Origin: CAVPXC01 sp963709505
GTDB lineage: Bacteria; Chloroflexota; Anaerolineae; JAAEKA01
Assembly (NCBI GenBank): GCA_963709505.1
Contig: CAVPXC010000012.1
Coordinates: 62,001-126,000, forward strand
Reading direction: 5' to 3'
Length of the DNA: 64,000 nt
Both the position numbers and the translations under genes were made by a program. Each line of letters begins with the position of its first letter. The first letter of the stretch is position 1. This document shows, one piece after another, positions 37,661-46,453 of the stretch. The notes under the pieces are model-generated. The model had not been told where the DNA came from. It saw nothing but the letters and a program-made list of their open reading frames with translations, and did no database searches.

Positions 37661-38977
37661 CTAAATGCTCCAGTCGATTGTACTTGTGGCAGCCGTCGCT
37701 GCGTTTGGTTTGGATTCCGTAGGATGGCGGTAGGCAATCAACATGGTGATGTCGTCGAACTGATCGGCTGTATCGATGAAGTTAGTCAGTGTCGCTTCCG
37801 TGCGCTCCAACAGGCTCACGGCGGAGTTTCCAGGCACTGCCAGCAGGTCGAGCACCCGTTTCTCGGTAAAGAACTCGCGCGCGGGGTTGCGGGCCTCGGG
37901 CACGCCATCGGTGTAGGTAAACAACATGTCACCCGGCTCGATTGTGGCCGAGTCGACCTTGAACTCCACGCCTGCCATCATCCCGACTGCCGGCCCAGTG
38001 GATTTGAGCCTGCCCTTGAGCGTACCATCGGGACCGATGATGAACGTGGGTGTGTGGCCGGCATTGATGTAGGTCAGGAGACCAGTGGCTGGATCCAGGA
38101 TAGCCATGAACACCGTGGCGAAATAGTTGAGCTCCATATGGTTGTCGTTGATGTAGTTGTTGGTCAGGGTGATAGCGTTTTTCAGGGCCGTGATGCCCGT
38201 CGTTGGCGCTGCCGATCCACGCAAGCTCGCTGCCTGGCGGCGACCGCCGGCCGGGGCATCCTGCAGCACATCAGCCCAGCTCAACGAGTAGTTCTGCTGG
38301 GCAAAGGCGCGAATCAGGCTGCGCACCAGGGCCATAAAGATCGCCGCAGGAATACCCTTGTCCACTACGTCGCCGATGACCAGACCAATGCGCCGGCCCT
38401 GGAGCATTGGGAAGATGTCGTAGAAATCGCCGGCGACGTCGCGTGCTGGCAGGCAGTGCGCCGCAAGCTCCCAGCCGGCCGGTTGGGCAAAGTCCTTGAC
38501 GAGAAAGCTGGCCTGAATATAGCGTGCGATTTCCACGTCATGCTCAATTTTGAGCAGCAACTCCTCCCGCTGCTGTACCTTTTGTTCATCTCGCAGGCGC
38601 TTGTTTTCCAGGTTGAGTTCCAACCGAGCCTGAAGCAGAGCCGGATTGATTGGTAACCAGAGGAAGTCGTCAACACCGACCTGCTGGTACTTCTCGATTT
38701 CGGCTGTTTCAGCCGGCTGTACCAGAAGCAGGATCGGCATGCCACTCAGACTCTGGGTAACGCGCACATGGGCCGCCAATTCTCGACTGGTCATGTCGGG
38801 TAAAGCAGTGCCAAGCAGCATCAAATCAAACGGCTGCTGCGCGAGCGCTTCCGTGGCCTGGCGCCCGGTTTCCGCTAAAGTCACCTGGTGGCCGAGTTCT
38901 TGCAGTACACTCACGAGAATATTGCGGTCGGCCTGGTCACCGTCAACAATCAGGAGCTGGCTTGGTTTGTTCTCCAT
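37661..38977 (-). CDS. Pseudo-receiver plus SpoIIE/PP2C phosphatase (RsbU-like)
   Basis: 438 residues from ATG 38977 (MENKPSQLLIVDGD). The N-terminal domain has a CheY-like layout but reads DLMLLGTALPD where the phospho-acceptor Asp should follow LL, and LWLPIN where the conserved Lys is expected. It therefore looks unable to accept phosphate. A coiled-coil linker (RDEQKVQQREELLLKIEHDVEIARYIQ) precedes a complete PP2C/SpoIIE domain: DVAGDFYDIFPM, IGDVVDKGIPAAIFMAL, YINAGHTP, GDMLFTYTDGVPEARN and DQFDDITML. It should dephosphorylate a STAS antagonist; two STAS genes are downstream. Confidence 0.9.
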   Translation of the reverse strand: MENKPSQLLIVDGDQADRNILVSVLQELGHQVTLAETGRQATEALAQQPFDLMLLGTALPDMTSRELAAHVRVTQSLSGMPILLLVQPAETAEIEKYQQVGVDDFLWLPINPALLQARLELNLENKRLRDEQKVQQREELLLKIEHDVEIARYIQASFLVKDFAQPAGWELAAHCLPARDVAGDFYDIFPMLQGRRIGLVIGDVVDKGIPAAIFMALVRSLIRAFAQQNYSLSWADVLQDAPAGGRRQAASLRGSAAPTTGITALKNAITLTNNYINDNHMELNYFATVFMAILDPATGLLTYINAGHTPTFIIGPDGTLKGRLKSTGPAVGMMAGVEFKVDSATIEPGDMLFTYTDGVPEARNPAREFFTEKRVLDLLAVPGNSAVSLLERTEATLTNFIDTADQFDDITMLIAYRHPTESKPNAATAATSTIDWSI

Positions 38978-39136
38978 ACTGGAATCCTCGAAAAAAGAAA
39001 AACGCCGGGCAGCCTCATCGTCCATCTTCGGCGCTGGCTGTCCAGCATAGCTCACGAAGTCATCGCTTTCGTAGAGCAGGCTTCGTCGGACGGATCGGCC
39101 CCAGGCGATATGAAACGAGCATTAATCTTCGATCTA

Positions 39137-39580
39137 TCAAACAGGCGCTTGCGCTGCTGGCAGCTTCACGACGAAGATGTTGTAGTTACATCCGTCGGCG
39201 TAGCGATAGAGGAACTCATCGACGTTTTGGACGGCCAGATAGACACCCAGGCCGCCGATCATGCGGTTTTCCAGGGGCGAGTCCAGATCATCCGGCTGCG
39301 GCCGGTTCAGCGGATTGTACGCCACAGCCGAGTCGATCAGTGTGATTATAAGGCTATCGGGTCCGATCTCGGCTCTAACCTCGACGTCACCTGTGAGACC
39401 GTGCTCCTCATAGCCATGGATGACAATATTGGAGCTAATCTCATCAACCGCCAGTTGCAGACGATAGGTGCGCTTAGGGTCCAGTCCGGCCTCGGCTGCG
39501 GCCTCTTTGACGAATTCGCGAATCGGTCCCAGCGAGTTCAGCGTCCCGGGAACGACTGCAGAGCGTGCGTTTGTTTTCAT
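39137..39580 (-). CDS. RsbW-like GHKL anti-sigma/switch kinase
   Basis: About 147 residues from ATG 39580 (MKTNARSAVVP); ATG 39592 is an alternative start. HATPase_c_2 motifs are present: N-box YRLQLAVDEISSNIVIHGY, ITLIDSAVAYNP and the G-boxes RMIGGLGVYLAVQNVDEFLY. Serine kinases of this type phosphorylate a STAS partner and hold a sigma factor or other target. The gene lies between the SpoIIE phosphatase and a STAS gene, so the three form a classical partner-switch. No sigma factor gene is in the window. Confidence 0.9.
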   Translation of the reverse strand: MKTNARSAVVPGTLNSLGPIREFVKEAAAEAGLDPKRTYRLQLAVDEISSNIVIHGYEEHGLTGDVEVRAEIGPDSLIITLIDSAVAYNPLNRPQPDDLDSPLENRMIGGLGVYLAVQNVDEFLYRYADGCNYNIFVVKLPAAQAPV

Positions 39581-39745
39581 ACAATTCGTCATACCATAGG
39601 TGTGTCTCAGCAACGAGAGTTTTGTTTGGCTTCCGCCACGGGCAGTCCCCCTCGACGTACGCCGAAAGGGCGACGTGTCATGAAGGAGCGACGAAGCACG
39701 GGTCCCCAGAGCCAATCGCTGGGGACCCGTATTCGAGAGAGAGGA

Positions 39746-40081
39746 CTAAAAAACCTCGATCACGGTCGGATCGTACGTGTCGAGCATGAACACGCTGTGA
39801 TGGAAGCCGGTCATCTCGATCGTTTCCAGGACAGCGTCGTGCGCGCCGACGATGTAGATGTCGACACTGCCCATCTTCTGTTTGGCGAACACCAGGCCAC
39901 GCAAGCCGGCGCTCGCCATGTAATCCAGGTTGGTCATGTCCAACACGAGCCGCTCAACCTCGGTATGCGAGATCTGGTCTACAGCGTCACGCAACAGCCC
40001 GGCGACAGACGCGTCCAGTTCGCCGGTGAGGGTGATGATGGCGATGCGGCCTCGATTTTCTGTGAGTAGTGTGAATGCCAT
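39746..40081 (-). CDS. STAS-domain anti-anti-sigma protein (RsbV-like), copy 1
   Basis: 111 residues. The STAS core shows IAIITLTGELDASVAGLL, VERLVLDMTNLDYMASAGLRGLVFAKQKMG with the phosphorylatable Ser in YMASAGLR, and TIEMTGFHHSVFML. It should be phosphorylated by the RsbW-like kinase and dephosphorylated by the SpoIIE phosphatase. It is the first of two STAS proteins here; the other is at 42.4 kb. A structured intergenic element lies before it. Confidence 0.92.
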   Translation of the reverse strand: MAFTLLTENRGRIAIITLTGELDASVAGLLRDAVDQISHTEVERLVLDMTNLDYMASAGLRGLVFAKQKMGSVDIYIVGAHDAVLETIEMTGFHHSVFMLDTYDPTVIEVF

Positions 40082-40164
40082 GATGGTTGTCCCTTCTGTT
40101 CCAAAGATTTATCTGATAGTAGCTTCGAGCTTCAAGTCATCCAACAGGCCCGGCGGCCCGATGG

Positions 40165-40240
40165 ATGAAAACGCCTCGACAAGTCGAGGAGTCCGGCACG
40201 TGCCGCGGACTCCCGAACTTGTTCGGGCATTTTCAAAGGA
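40165..40240 (-). other. Three consecutive hairpins within an outer stem, between glgX and the STAS gene
   Basis: CCTCGACaaGTCGAGG, then GTCCGGCAC with its complement, then CCCGAACttGTTCGGG follow one another without gaps. They are flanked by GAAAA and TTTTC, which can close an outer stem. The cluster lies after the glgX stop on the same strand. It may be a terminator, a processing site or a small structured RNA. Confidence 0.55.
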
Positions 40241-40268
40241 GTGGTTAGGAAAATCGTGCGTGTTGCAC

Positions 40269-42388
40269 CTATTTGCCAACCAGAATGACAACCGAGCGAT
40301 CGCCGACGAGCAGTCCGTGTTGATCCGAAAGCAACGGCTCGTTGCCGGGTTCCCAGATATCTTCGGGGGACGGTGCACCTGTGTTGGCGAAGACATGCCA
40401 TTGCATGCCGGACGGCAATCCTGGCAACTCGCACCACTGGCCTTCCCAGTGCATGTTCATCGCCACATAGACGTAGTTATCCTGGACTGCGCCGCCTCTG
40501 GCGTGCTTACCGCACAGCATGAAAGGCAGCCAGGCGGTTGTCATCGGACCAGTTGGCGTTCCAGGCTTTGGTTCCATGCCAGGTGATGTCGGCGTAGCCG
40601 CTGCCTACATAGTCGCGGTTGCTGAAATGCCAACGGTTGCGCAACACCGGATGGGCGTGACGGAAGGCAATCACGTGCTTGAAGAAGCGGAACAGCTCGG
40701 CGTTGCTCTCCAGCTGCGTCCAGTCCATCCAGTTCAGCTCGTTGTCTTGGCAGTAGGTGTTGTTATTGCCCTGCTGAGTACGGCCGACTTCATCACCCAT
40801 CAGGATCATCGGCACCCCCTGGCTGACCATCAGCATGGACACGGCGTTCTTGATCTGCCGCCGGCGCAGGGCATTGATGCCTGGATCGTCTGTGGGACCT
40901 TCCCAGCCGCAGTTCCAGCTATCGTTGTCGTTGCCGCCGTCGTTGTTGTTCTCGCCGTTGGCCCAGTTGTGCTTTTCGTTGTAAGACACCAGGTCCATCA
41001 GCGTAAAGCCATCGTGGGCTATGAAGAAGTTGACCGAGGCGGTCGCGCCGCGGCCGGCGTACAGATCGGGCGAGCCGGTCAATCGCTGCGCCACCTGACT
41101 CACCAGGCCAGCTTCGCCCTTCAGGAATTTGCGCATGGTGTCGCGATACTTGCCGTTCCATTCGCCCCAGCGGAAGTAAGCTGGGAAACTGCCAACCTGG
41201 TACAAGCCGCCGGCGTCCCACGCCTCGGCGATCAGCTTGCATTTGGCAAGCACCGGGTCGAAGGCCAGCGTCTCGAGCAACGGTGGGTTTGGCAGCGGAT
41301 AGCCCAACGGATCGCGGCCCAGGATGGCGGCCAGGTCGAAGCGGAAGCCGTCGATGTGGTACTCCGCCGCCCAGTAACGCAGGCAATCCAGCACCATGCC
41401 GCGCACGATGGGGTTGTTGCAATTCAACGTGTTGCCGGTGCCGCTGAAGTTGAAGTAGTAGCCATCCGGCGTCAGCATGTAGTAAACGCGGTTGTCCAGC
41501 CCTCGAAACGAGATGTAGGGTCCCATCTCGTTGCCTTCGGCCGTATGGTTGAACACCACATCCAGGAATACCTCGATGCCCGCCCGATGAAGCTCTTTGA
41601 CCAGGTGCTTGAACTCGTCGACCTGCATGCCCAGCTTGCCGGTCGCCGCATAGCCGGCCTTGGGAGCGAAGAAGCCGACCGTGCTGTAGCCCCAGTACTG
41701 CATCAGCAGCTGGCCGGTTGCCTCATTGACGCGACTGTTCTCGAACTCGTCAAACTCATAGACAGGCAGCAACTCGATGCAATTGACACCCAACTCCTTG
41801 AGGTAGGAGATCTTCTGGCGCAATCCGGCAAAAGTGCCCGGGAACTTGACATCCGACGATGGATGCTTGGTAAACCCGCGCACGTGCGCCTCGTAGATCA
41901 CCAAATCCTCGGCCGGAATCTCCAGCGGACGGTCGCACTTCCCAATCGAAGTCGTCGAGCACCAAGCGCGAGCGGTGCTGGTAGATGTCGTTCCAGTCTG
42001 GCTCCTTACCCCACACGTCGCGGCCGCCCAGGGCCTTGGCATAGGGATCGCTCAAGATCTTCGTCGAGTTGAAGCGATCGCCCGACCTGGGGTCGAACGG
42101 CCCATCCATGCGATAGCCGTACTCGATTTCTTCATAGTCAAGACCGTAGACCACCATCGACCAGACGTCGCCGATGCGGAACTCCTCAGGAAAGGGGATC
42201 TCGATCCTGGGCTGGGGCGCGCCTTTGTCAAACAACACCAGGGTGCACGACGTAGCGTGGCTCGAATAAATCGAGAAGTTCGCGCCGCCGGGAACCATGG
42301 TGGCGCCAAAGGGAATCGGCTTACCGGGCCGCAGCCGGTAGCCCTGGTATTCGTGGGTAGAGTAAGTATCGATACGTAACGGATCCAT
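40269..42388 (-). CDS. glgX: Glycogen debranching enzyme (GH13 isoamylase type), two frameshifts
   Basis: About 706 codons. An N-terminal CBM48 region (GYRLRPGKPIPFGATMV, ANFSIYSSHATSCTLVLFD) is followed by the GH13_11 barrel with LVIYEAHVRGFT, DVVFNHTAEGN, DGFRFDLAAILGRD (nucleophile region), LIAEAWDAGG (acid/base) and IAHDGFTLMDLVSYN. The C-terminus (NYVYVAMNMHWEGQW) is in another frame. Frames change near 41940 and 40515. It hydrolyses alpha-1,6 branches of glycogen. It sits between two STAS genes of the partner-switch block, which suggests regulation of carbohydrate stores, and just upstream of a switch phosphatase. No glgA/B/C/P is present. Confidence 0.92.
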
Positions 42389-42399
42389 TACGGCGCCTC

Positions 42400-42741
42400 T
42401 CAGTCAGCCAACGCGGCCAGGCCAGCGTCAAGTGTGTCGAAGTACTGGAAGAAGTCCAGAAAGCCGGTCATTTCCATGGTGTCGCGCAGGTCATCGGGCA
42501 GCCTGACAAGCACCACCTCGCCGCCGTTGCCCTTGATGGTGCGATAGATCACCAACAGCAGGCGCAGGCCGGCGCTGGACATGTACGTGACGCCGCCCAT
42601 GTCGATGGCGATCTTGCAATCCGGCTTGGCCAATGGCATGATCTTGGCTTGAGCCTCAGGCGCCGTACTGCCGTCGATGTCACCTACGATGTGCACGACA
42701 GTCGCGAGGTCGATTATTTCAATGTCGATGTTCAGGGCCAT
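42400..42741 (-). CDS. STAS-domain anti-anti-sigma protein, copy 2
   Basis: 113 residues with the STAS signature VVHIVGDIDGSTAPEAQ, CKIAIDMGGVTYMSSAGLRLLLVIYRTIKG with the target Ser in YMSSAGLR, and DTMEMTGFLDFFQYF. It resembles copy 1 in layout but is clearly divergent, so the block has two possible switch substrates. The 11-bp gap to glgX suggests co-transcription. Confidence 0.92.
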   Translation of the reverse strand: MALNIDIEIIDLATVVHIVGDIDGSTAPEAQAKIMPLAKPDCKIAIDMGGVTYMSSAGLRLLLVIYRTIKGNGGEVVLVRLPDDLRDTMEMTGFLDFFQYFDTLDAGLAALAD

Positions 42742-42803
42742 GGTTTGTACCTACCTGTTTTCCTTTATGCCTTCTCAGTCGCCGGGGACTGAGGCTGAGC
42801 GTT

Positions 42804-43349
42804 TCACCGCAGGGTCGTGTCAGTCGCCGGTTGGCGAGCGGGAGAGGACGAACTCGGGTCGGTGATCGCTTCCAACAGCGCGGCCGCCGGCGCGTCGGCC
42901 ACCGAAAGCACCGCGTCAACAGGGCCAGGTAGCTGCGCCTCGATGTAGTCCGCAAAGGCCTTGTTGTACAGTGCGCCAGGCCGCTTGTCGCGAATGAGCT
43001 GTACGGCGTCCTTGCCTGGCATGCCCAGGTTCGTTAGGATCAGGCCGGCGACTAGAGCGCAGCGGTTATGGCCCATCCCACAGTGCGATAGCACCTTCAG
43101 CCCGCTGCTTACCATCATTGCGCCCATCCGCGCCACGGCGTGCAGCTTCTCCAGATCGGGCAGCGTTAGGACGTCGTCGATGGGAAAGTAGATGTAGAGA
43201 TACTGGTTCGGAACTGAAGGCACGCCGATGTCGAGATCGCCATCCATGTCGATGATGGCGCAGATATCGCGTTCTTCGACCAAGCTCCAGTCGTCGATGT
43301 CGGGAGAGATAAAGAGACAACCCTTTTCGTCAAGCTGGAAAATGTCCAT
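42804..43349 (-). CDS. Dual-specificity/tyrosine phosphatase-like protein
   Basis: 181 residues. The Cys-based phosphatase loop HCGMGHNR (HCx5R) lies at about residue 88, within KVLSHCGMGHNRCALVAGLIL, and an Asp-bearing loop (FPIDDVLTLPDLEKLHAVA) precedes it. The last 35 residues are an Ala/Pro/Ser-rich tail. It would dephosphorylate protein Ser/Thr/Tyr or a sugar phosphate; laforin-like glycan dephosphorylation next to glgX is an attractive but unsupported idea. No signal peptide. Confidence 0.82.
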   Translation of the reverse strand: MDIFQLDEKGCLFISPDIDDWSLVEERDICAIIDMDGDLDIGVPSVPNQYLYIYFPIDDVLTLPDLEKLHAVARMGAMMVSSGLKVLSHCGMGHNRCALVAGLILTNLGMPGKDAVQLIRDKRPGALYNKAFADYIEAQLPGPVDAVLSVADAPAAALLEAITDPSSSSPARQPATDTTLR

Positions 43350-43398
43350 TTCGGTTTCGGTTGCGCCTTGTGGTTCTTAAGTAGCCTGCCCTGAGGCT

Positions 43399-43439
43399 GC
43401 CGAAGCATCCCGTGCCATTCGAGGTCGGGATGCTTCGGC
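43399..43439. terminator. 14-bp-arm hairpin between phosphatase and AGE genes
   Basis: GCCGAAGCATCCCG (43399-43412) and CGGGATGCTTCGGC (43426-43439) are exact complements with a 13-nt loop. A smaller GACATGcCATGTC palindrome follows near 43455. Probable terminator of the AGE gene or a REP-like hairpin. Confidence 0.6.
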
Positions 43440-43540
43440 GCAGACGCCTACTCATGACATGCCATGTCATTCGTTTGCGAATACCGCCCTGCGGGATGCG
43501 GGGCCTCAGCATGACACTCGCACAGAGCACGGTTGGTGAC

Positions 43541-45358
43541 CTAGACCGGCTCGATGCGAACCTTCACCCGCACCTGGTTCTTGGTGTCGGGCAGCTTCAC
43601 CGTCAGCCCGGCGGCGTCGAAGTTGTCGTAAGGCTCGTCGTCGATCCACACCTGGCCGATGCGAACGCTGCCGGCCGGCAGGATGTCGGGCGAGACCCGC
43701 AGGATGTTGCGCTTGAAGCTGTTCGGGTACGGCTTGAAGTAGAAGTCCATCGGCCGCTTGAAGATCAACAGATTGTTGTATACCGCGGCCAGGTAGCACA
43801 GCTCCGACGAGTGGTAGAAGCTCATCGAGTGGCTGCCCTTGAAGCGCTCCGTTCCCATCAGGTACGGAATGCCGTTGGCCAGGACGTTGAAGAAGACACC
43901 GCCGTCGTCGTGGTCCAGGAAGAACGAGTTGTAGAAGGCCTCGGACTTGCGGGCGATGCGCAGGTACTCGTCGTCGCCCAGGATGCCTTTGAGGATCAGG
44001 TACGCCAGGATGCCCTGCTCCTGCTGCCACCACGCCTTGCGATCGTGGAACGCGTAGCGGTGCCACTCTTCACTCCCGTGCTTCATGCGCTCCATGACGT
44101 CAAACCAGCCGGAGCGCTGGCGGTCCATGCCCACCGTGGGCATGACTTCGCCGATCTTGCGAGCCAGAGCCTCATACTGCTCTTTGGGCTTGAGGCCGTA
44201 CATGCGCATCAGGTTCCAGGAGATCTTGAGGTTATGACCGACGACGCCGCGGTTCTGCTGCCACATGTGCGTGCGGTCGGCGGACCAATCGGTGAAGAAC
44301 TTTTCCTGGACGAAGGGGCTTTCGTCGTAGTTCGGGAAGTACTTCTCGATAGTGTCGAAGGTGTACTCCAGGAAGTCGGCATAGCGCTTCTCGCCGGTGG
44401 CCAGGTAGAGGTTGATCAGGTAGGCCGGTGCATGGTCGCCCACCGAGTTCCAGTTCTTCTTGCCCTTGTTTTGACCCAGAGACTCGCTCTGCGGGTCCAA
44501 CGTGATGACGTCCAGGTGCGAGAAGTAGCCGCCGTCGTGCCGGTCCAGGTAGAAGCGATCAAACAGATCCACGGTCATTTCGGCGTCGCGCAGGATGCGA
44601 GGATCGCCCGTGATGCGGTAGGTCTGGATGGGCCCGGCCAGGGCGTAGATCTGCTCGTAGGCCGGAATGGCGTCGTAGTCGTCGCCGAACTCCGATGCGA
44701 ACACCTTGGTCTCGCGGCGTCCACTGACGTCGATGCCGTGATACCAGTATACCACATTCTCGTCCGGGTCGAAGAAGCGCATGTGCTCGCGGAGGTACTC
44801 GGTGCCCTTCTCGGCGCCCTCAAGGAAGCGGTCCTCGCCCGTCAGCAGGTAGCACGAGGCGAAGCCATACACCAGGCGGGAGATGGTATCGGTCTCCTGG
44901 CGGTAGTTGTCCTGGGCCTTGTCGCCTGCCAGGGTGATGGTGGTGCGATAGTTCTGGTAGTTGACCGGCTCATCGCCGAACTGCGCCTTCAAGTAGAAGT
45001 CGCCCAGGGAGACGATCTGCTTCATCCACCAGTCTTGGCGCTCAAAGGCCCAGTTATCGGCGGTCTTGCCGACGAAGATGATGAACTGGGCCTCGAAGGT
45101 GTTGTCGCCGCCTTCGGGGTAGTAGACGCCATAGACATACAGGAAGCGGCCCTCCTGCAACATGTCGCGCATCTGCCCACCCACCCACTGGCGCGGCTCC
45201 TCGAGGTTGTTGGCGATCCAGGCATAGGTGCCCGGCGCGAACTTCACGGCATACTCACGGCCATCCGTGGTTCGAAGGCCGAAGGTGTCAGCCTCCTTGT
45301 CGTACTTCGTGACGTAGCCGGCAATGGTGTCGGAAAAGGTAAAGTTGATTTGGTTCAT
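43541..45358 (-). CDS. AGE-family (N-acylglucosamine 2-epimerase-like) protein
   Basis: 605 residues, longer than typical AGE enzymes (about 400) because of a 120-residue beta-rich N-terminal extension (INFTFSDTIAGYVTKYDKEAD...). The (alpha/alpha)6 barrel is visible in repeated segments such as RLVYGFASCYLLTGEDRFLEGAEKG, HLDVITLDPQSESLGQNKGKKNWNSVGDHAPAYLINLYLATGEKRYADF and KAWWQQEQGILAYLILKG. AGE-family members epimerise or isomerise sugars in the cytosol. The specificity cannot be assigned. It is intact and opens the NTF2-rich cluster. Confidence 0.82.
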   Translation of the reverse strand: MNQINFTFSDTIAGYVTKYDKEADTFGLRTTDGREYAVKFAPGTYAWIANNLEEPRQWVGGQMRDMLQEGRFLYVYGVYYPEGGDNTFEAQFIIFVGKTADNWAFERQDWWMKQIVSLGDFYLKAQFGDEPVNYQNYRTTITLAGDKAQDNYRQETDTISRLVYGFASCYLLTGEDRFLEGAEKGTEYLREHMRFFDPDENVVYWYHGIDVSGRRETKVFASEFGDDYDAIPAYEQIYALAGPIQTYRITGDPRILRDAEMTVDLFDRFYLDRHDGGYFSHLDVITLDPQSESLGQNKGKKNWNSVGDHAPAYLINLYLATGEKRYADFLEYTFDTIEKYFPNYDESPFVQEKFFTDWSADRTHMWQQNRGVVGHNLKISWNLMRMYGLKPKEQYEALARKIGEVMPTVGMDRQRSGWFDVMERMKHGSEEWHRYAFHDRKAWWQQEQGILAYLILKGILGDDEYLRIARKSEAFYNSFFLDHDDGGVFFNVLANGIPYLMGTERFKGSHSMSFYHSSELCYLAAVYNNLLIFKRPMDFYFKPYPNSFKRNILRVSPDILPAGSVRIGQVWIDDEPYDNFDAAGLTVKLPDTKNQVRVKVRIEPV

Positions 45359-45377
45359 GATTTGGGTCTCCGTTCAT

Positions 45378-45493
45378 GTCGGTGATCGGTGAATTGGTAG
45401 ATTGGTGATCGGTGATTGGTGATCGGTGAAAGCAGTCACTCAATCATCTCAGGCCTGATTACCAATTACCAATTTACCGATTACCGATTACCG
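45378..45493. repeat. Word-type hairpin, GGTGATC/GGTAGATT family
   Basis: Left half: tandem TCGGTGATTGG-like words; right half: their complements (ACCAATTACCAATTTACCGATTACCG). An imperfect long hairpin between the AGE and VOC genes. Confidence 0.75.
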
Positions 45494-45494
45494 C

Positions 45495-45920
45495 TCACAG
45501 CGCCGGCGGATTCTCTTGATCCACATAGCCCTGGCTGATCTCGACGATGTTGCCCTCAGGGTCGGCGACCCAGACGGTGTTCCAGCCAGGGATGAAGGCG
45601 CCGAAGTCAAGCGGCCCTAGGGTGATCTTGGCGTCGTCACCCATTGCGGCCAGTTTGGCGTCCACGTCGTCCACTTTAAAGGCCAGGTGCCGCCATCCTG
45701 GGAAGTGCGGTCCATCGCCACCGACCGGCGGCGCCGGAGCGTCACCCTCGGCTTGGAACAGCTCCAAGTAAAGGTTGCCCGATTTGATGAAGACGAGCTG
45801 CACCTCGCCCAACGGAATGACCCGGCTGCGGGTGAAACCGAAGTGCTTGGTGTAGAAACGCTCCACAGCAAGCGGATCCCGGCAGGAAATGGCGACATGA
45901 TGGAAATTCGCGTTAACCAC
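45495..45920 (-). CDS. VOC-family (glyoxalase/dioxygenase fold) protein
   Basis: About 141 residues from GTG 45920, chosen because CGGAGGA lies just upstream and the fold begins there (NANFHHVAISCRDPLAVERFYT). Two beta-alpha-beta-beta-beta modules with the typical metal-ligand positions are seen: HHVAIS, LYLELFQ, WRHLAFKVDDVDAKL and VWVADPEGNIVEISQGY. VOC enzymes include glyoxalase I, extradiol dioxygenases and epimerases; which one is not clear. Intact member of the cluster. Confidence 0.85.
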   Translation of the reverse strand: MVNANFHHVAISCRDPLAVERFYTKHFGFTRSRVIPLGEVQLVFIKSGNLYLELFQAEGDAPAPPVGGDGPHFPGWRHLAFKVDDVDAKLAAMGDDAKITLGPLDFGAFIPGWNTVWVADPEGNIVEISQGYVDQENPPAL

Positions 45921-45938
45921 ATGGTCCTCCGTTTTGGG

Positions 45939-46032
45939 GAACAGTGAACAGTAATGGTAATCAGTCAATTGGTATCGAACTGAGTGAGCCTCACTGTTTA
46001 CTGTTCACTGTCTACCTACTGTTCACTGTACT
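45939..46032. repeat. Word-type hairpin, GAACAGT family
   Basis: GAACAGTGAACAGTAA on the left and TTTACTGTTCACTG...CTACTGTTCACTG on the right are built from one 7-nt word and its complement. Same vocabulary as 55524-55648. It lies between the VOC gene start and the end of an NTF2 gene. Confidence 0.75.
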
Positions 46033-46425
46033 ACCCGTTCAGCTGCGCCATCAAGCCAGCCTGGTCCCACACGTCCCACAACTCGGCAATCTTGCCGTCC
46101 TTGACGTGGAAGATCGTGATGCCGATCATCTTCACGCTCTTGTTTGTGGGGGGCATGCCGAAGAAGTCGCCGGTGTGCGTTCCGGCGGCCGACCAGCGGC
46201 TGACGACCTTCTCGCCTTGGGTGAGCTGATCTTCCACCGTATAGTGCAGGTCGGGAAAAGCCGTCAGCAACAGGCCCACAAAGCCTTTGCCGATGTCACG
46301 GTGCGGGATCGTGTCGGTGTTGACGTGGCCGACGTAAGTCTCGGCCATGGCGTCGTTCCACAGGTCAGGTTATTCTCGTTGTACACCTGGTAGAACGTGT
46401 TGATTGGATCCATAATGTTCGACAT
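46031..46425 (-). CDS. SnoaL/NTF2-fold protein 1 (one frameshift)
   Basis: From ATG 46425 (MSNIMDPINTFYQVYNENNL) behind AAGGAGA the frame must change near 46365 to continue LWNDAMAETYVGHVN and the rest. The C-terminal part shows the SnoaL polyketide-cyclase-like pattern: FPDLHYTVEDQLTQGEKVVSRW, GTHTGDFFGMPPTNKSVKM and FHVKDGKIAELWDVWDQAGLMAQL. These cone-shaped proteins are small hydrolases, isomerases, cyclases or binders of hydrophobic ligands. One of about ten in this cluster. Confidence 0.8.
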
Positions 46426-46453
46426 GTCGTATTCTCCTTGTTGAATAGTCTAA

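Noticed and set aside
37724..38656. Plus-strand frame of about 310 codons opposite the SpoIIE phosphatase.
   Set aside because: The PP2C motifs on the minus strand are unambiguous.
40519..42072. Open plus-strand frame of about 517 codons opposite glgX.
   Set aside because: The minus strand carries all GH13 motifs; the plus frame is a GC-driven shadow.
43412..45385. Open plus-strand frame of about 657 codons opposite the AGE gene.
   Set aside because: It is the antisense of a clearly recognisable AGE protein, and its translation is low-complexity Val/Ala/Gln/Asp without any family.
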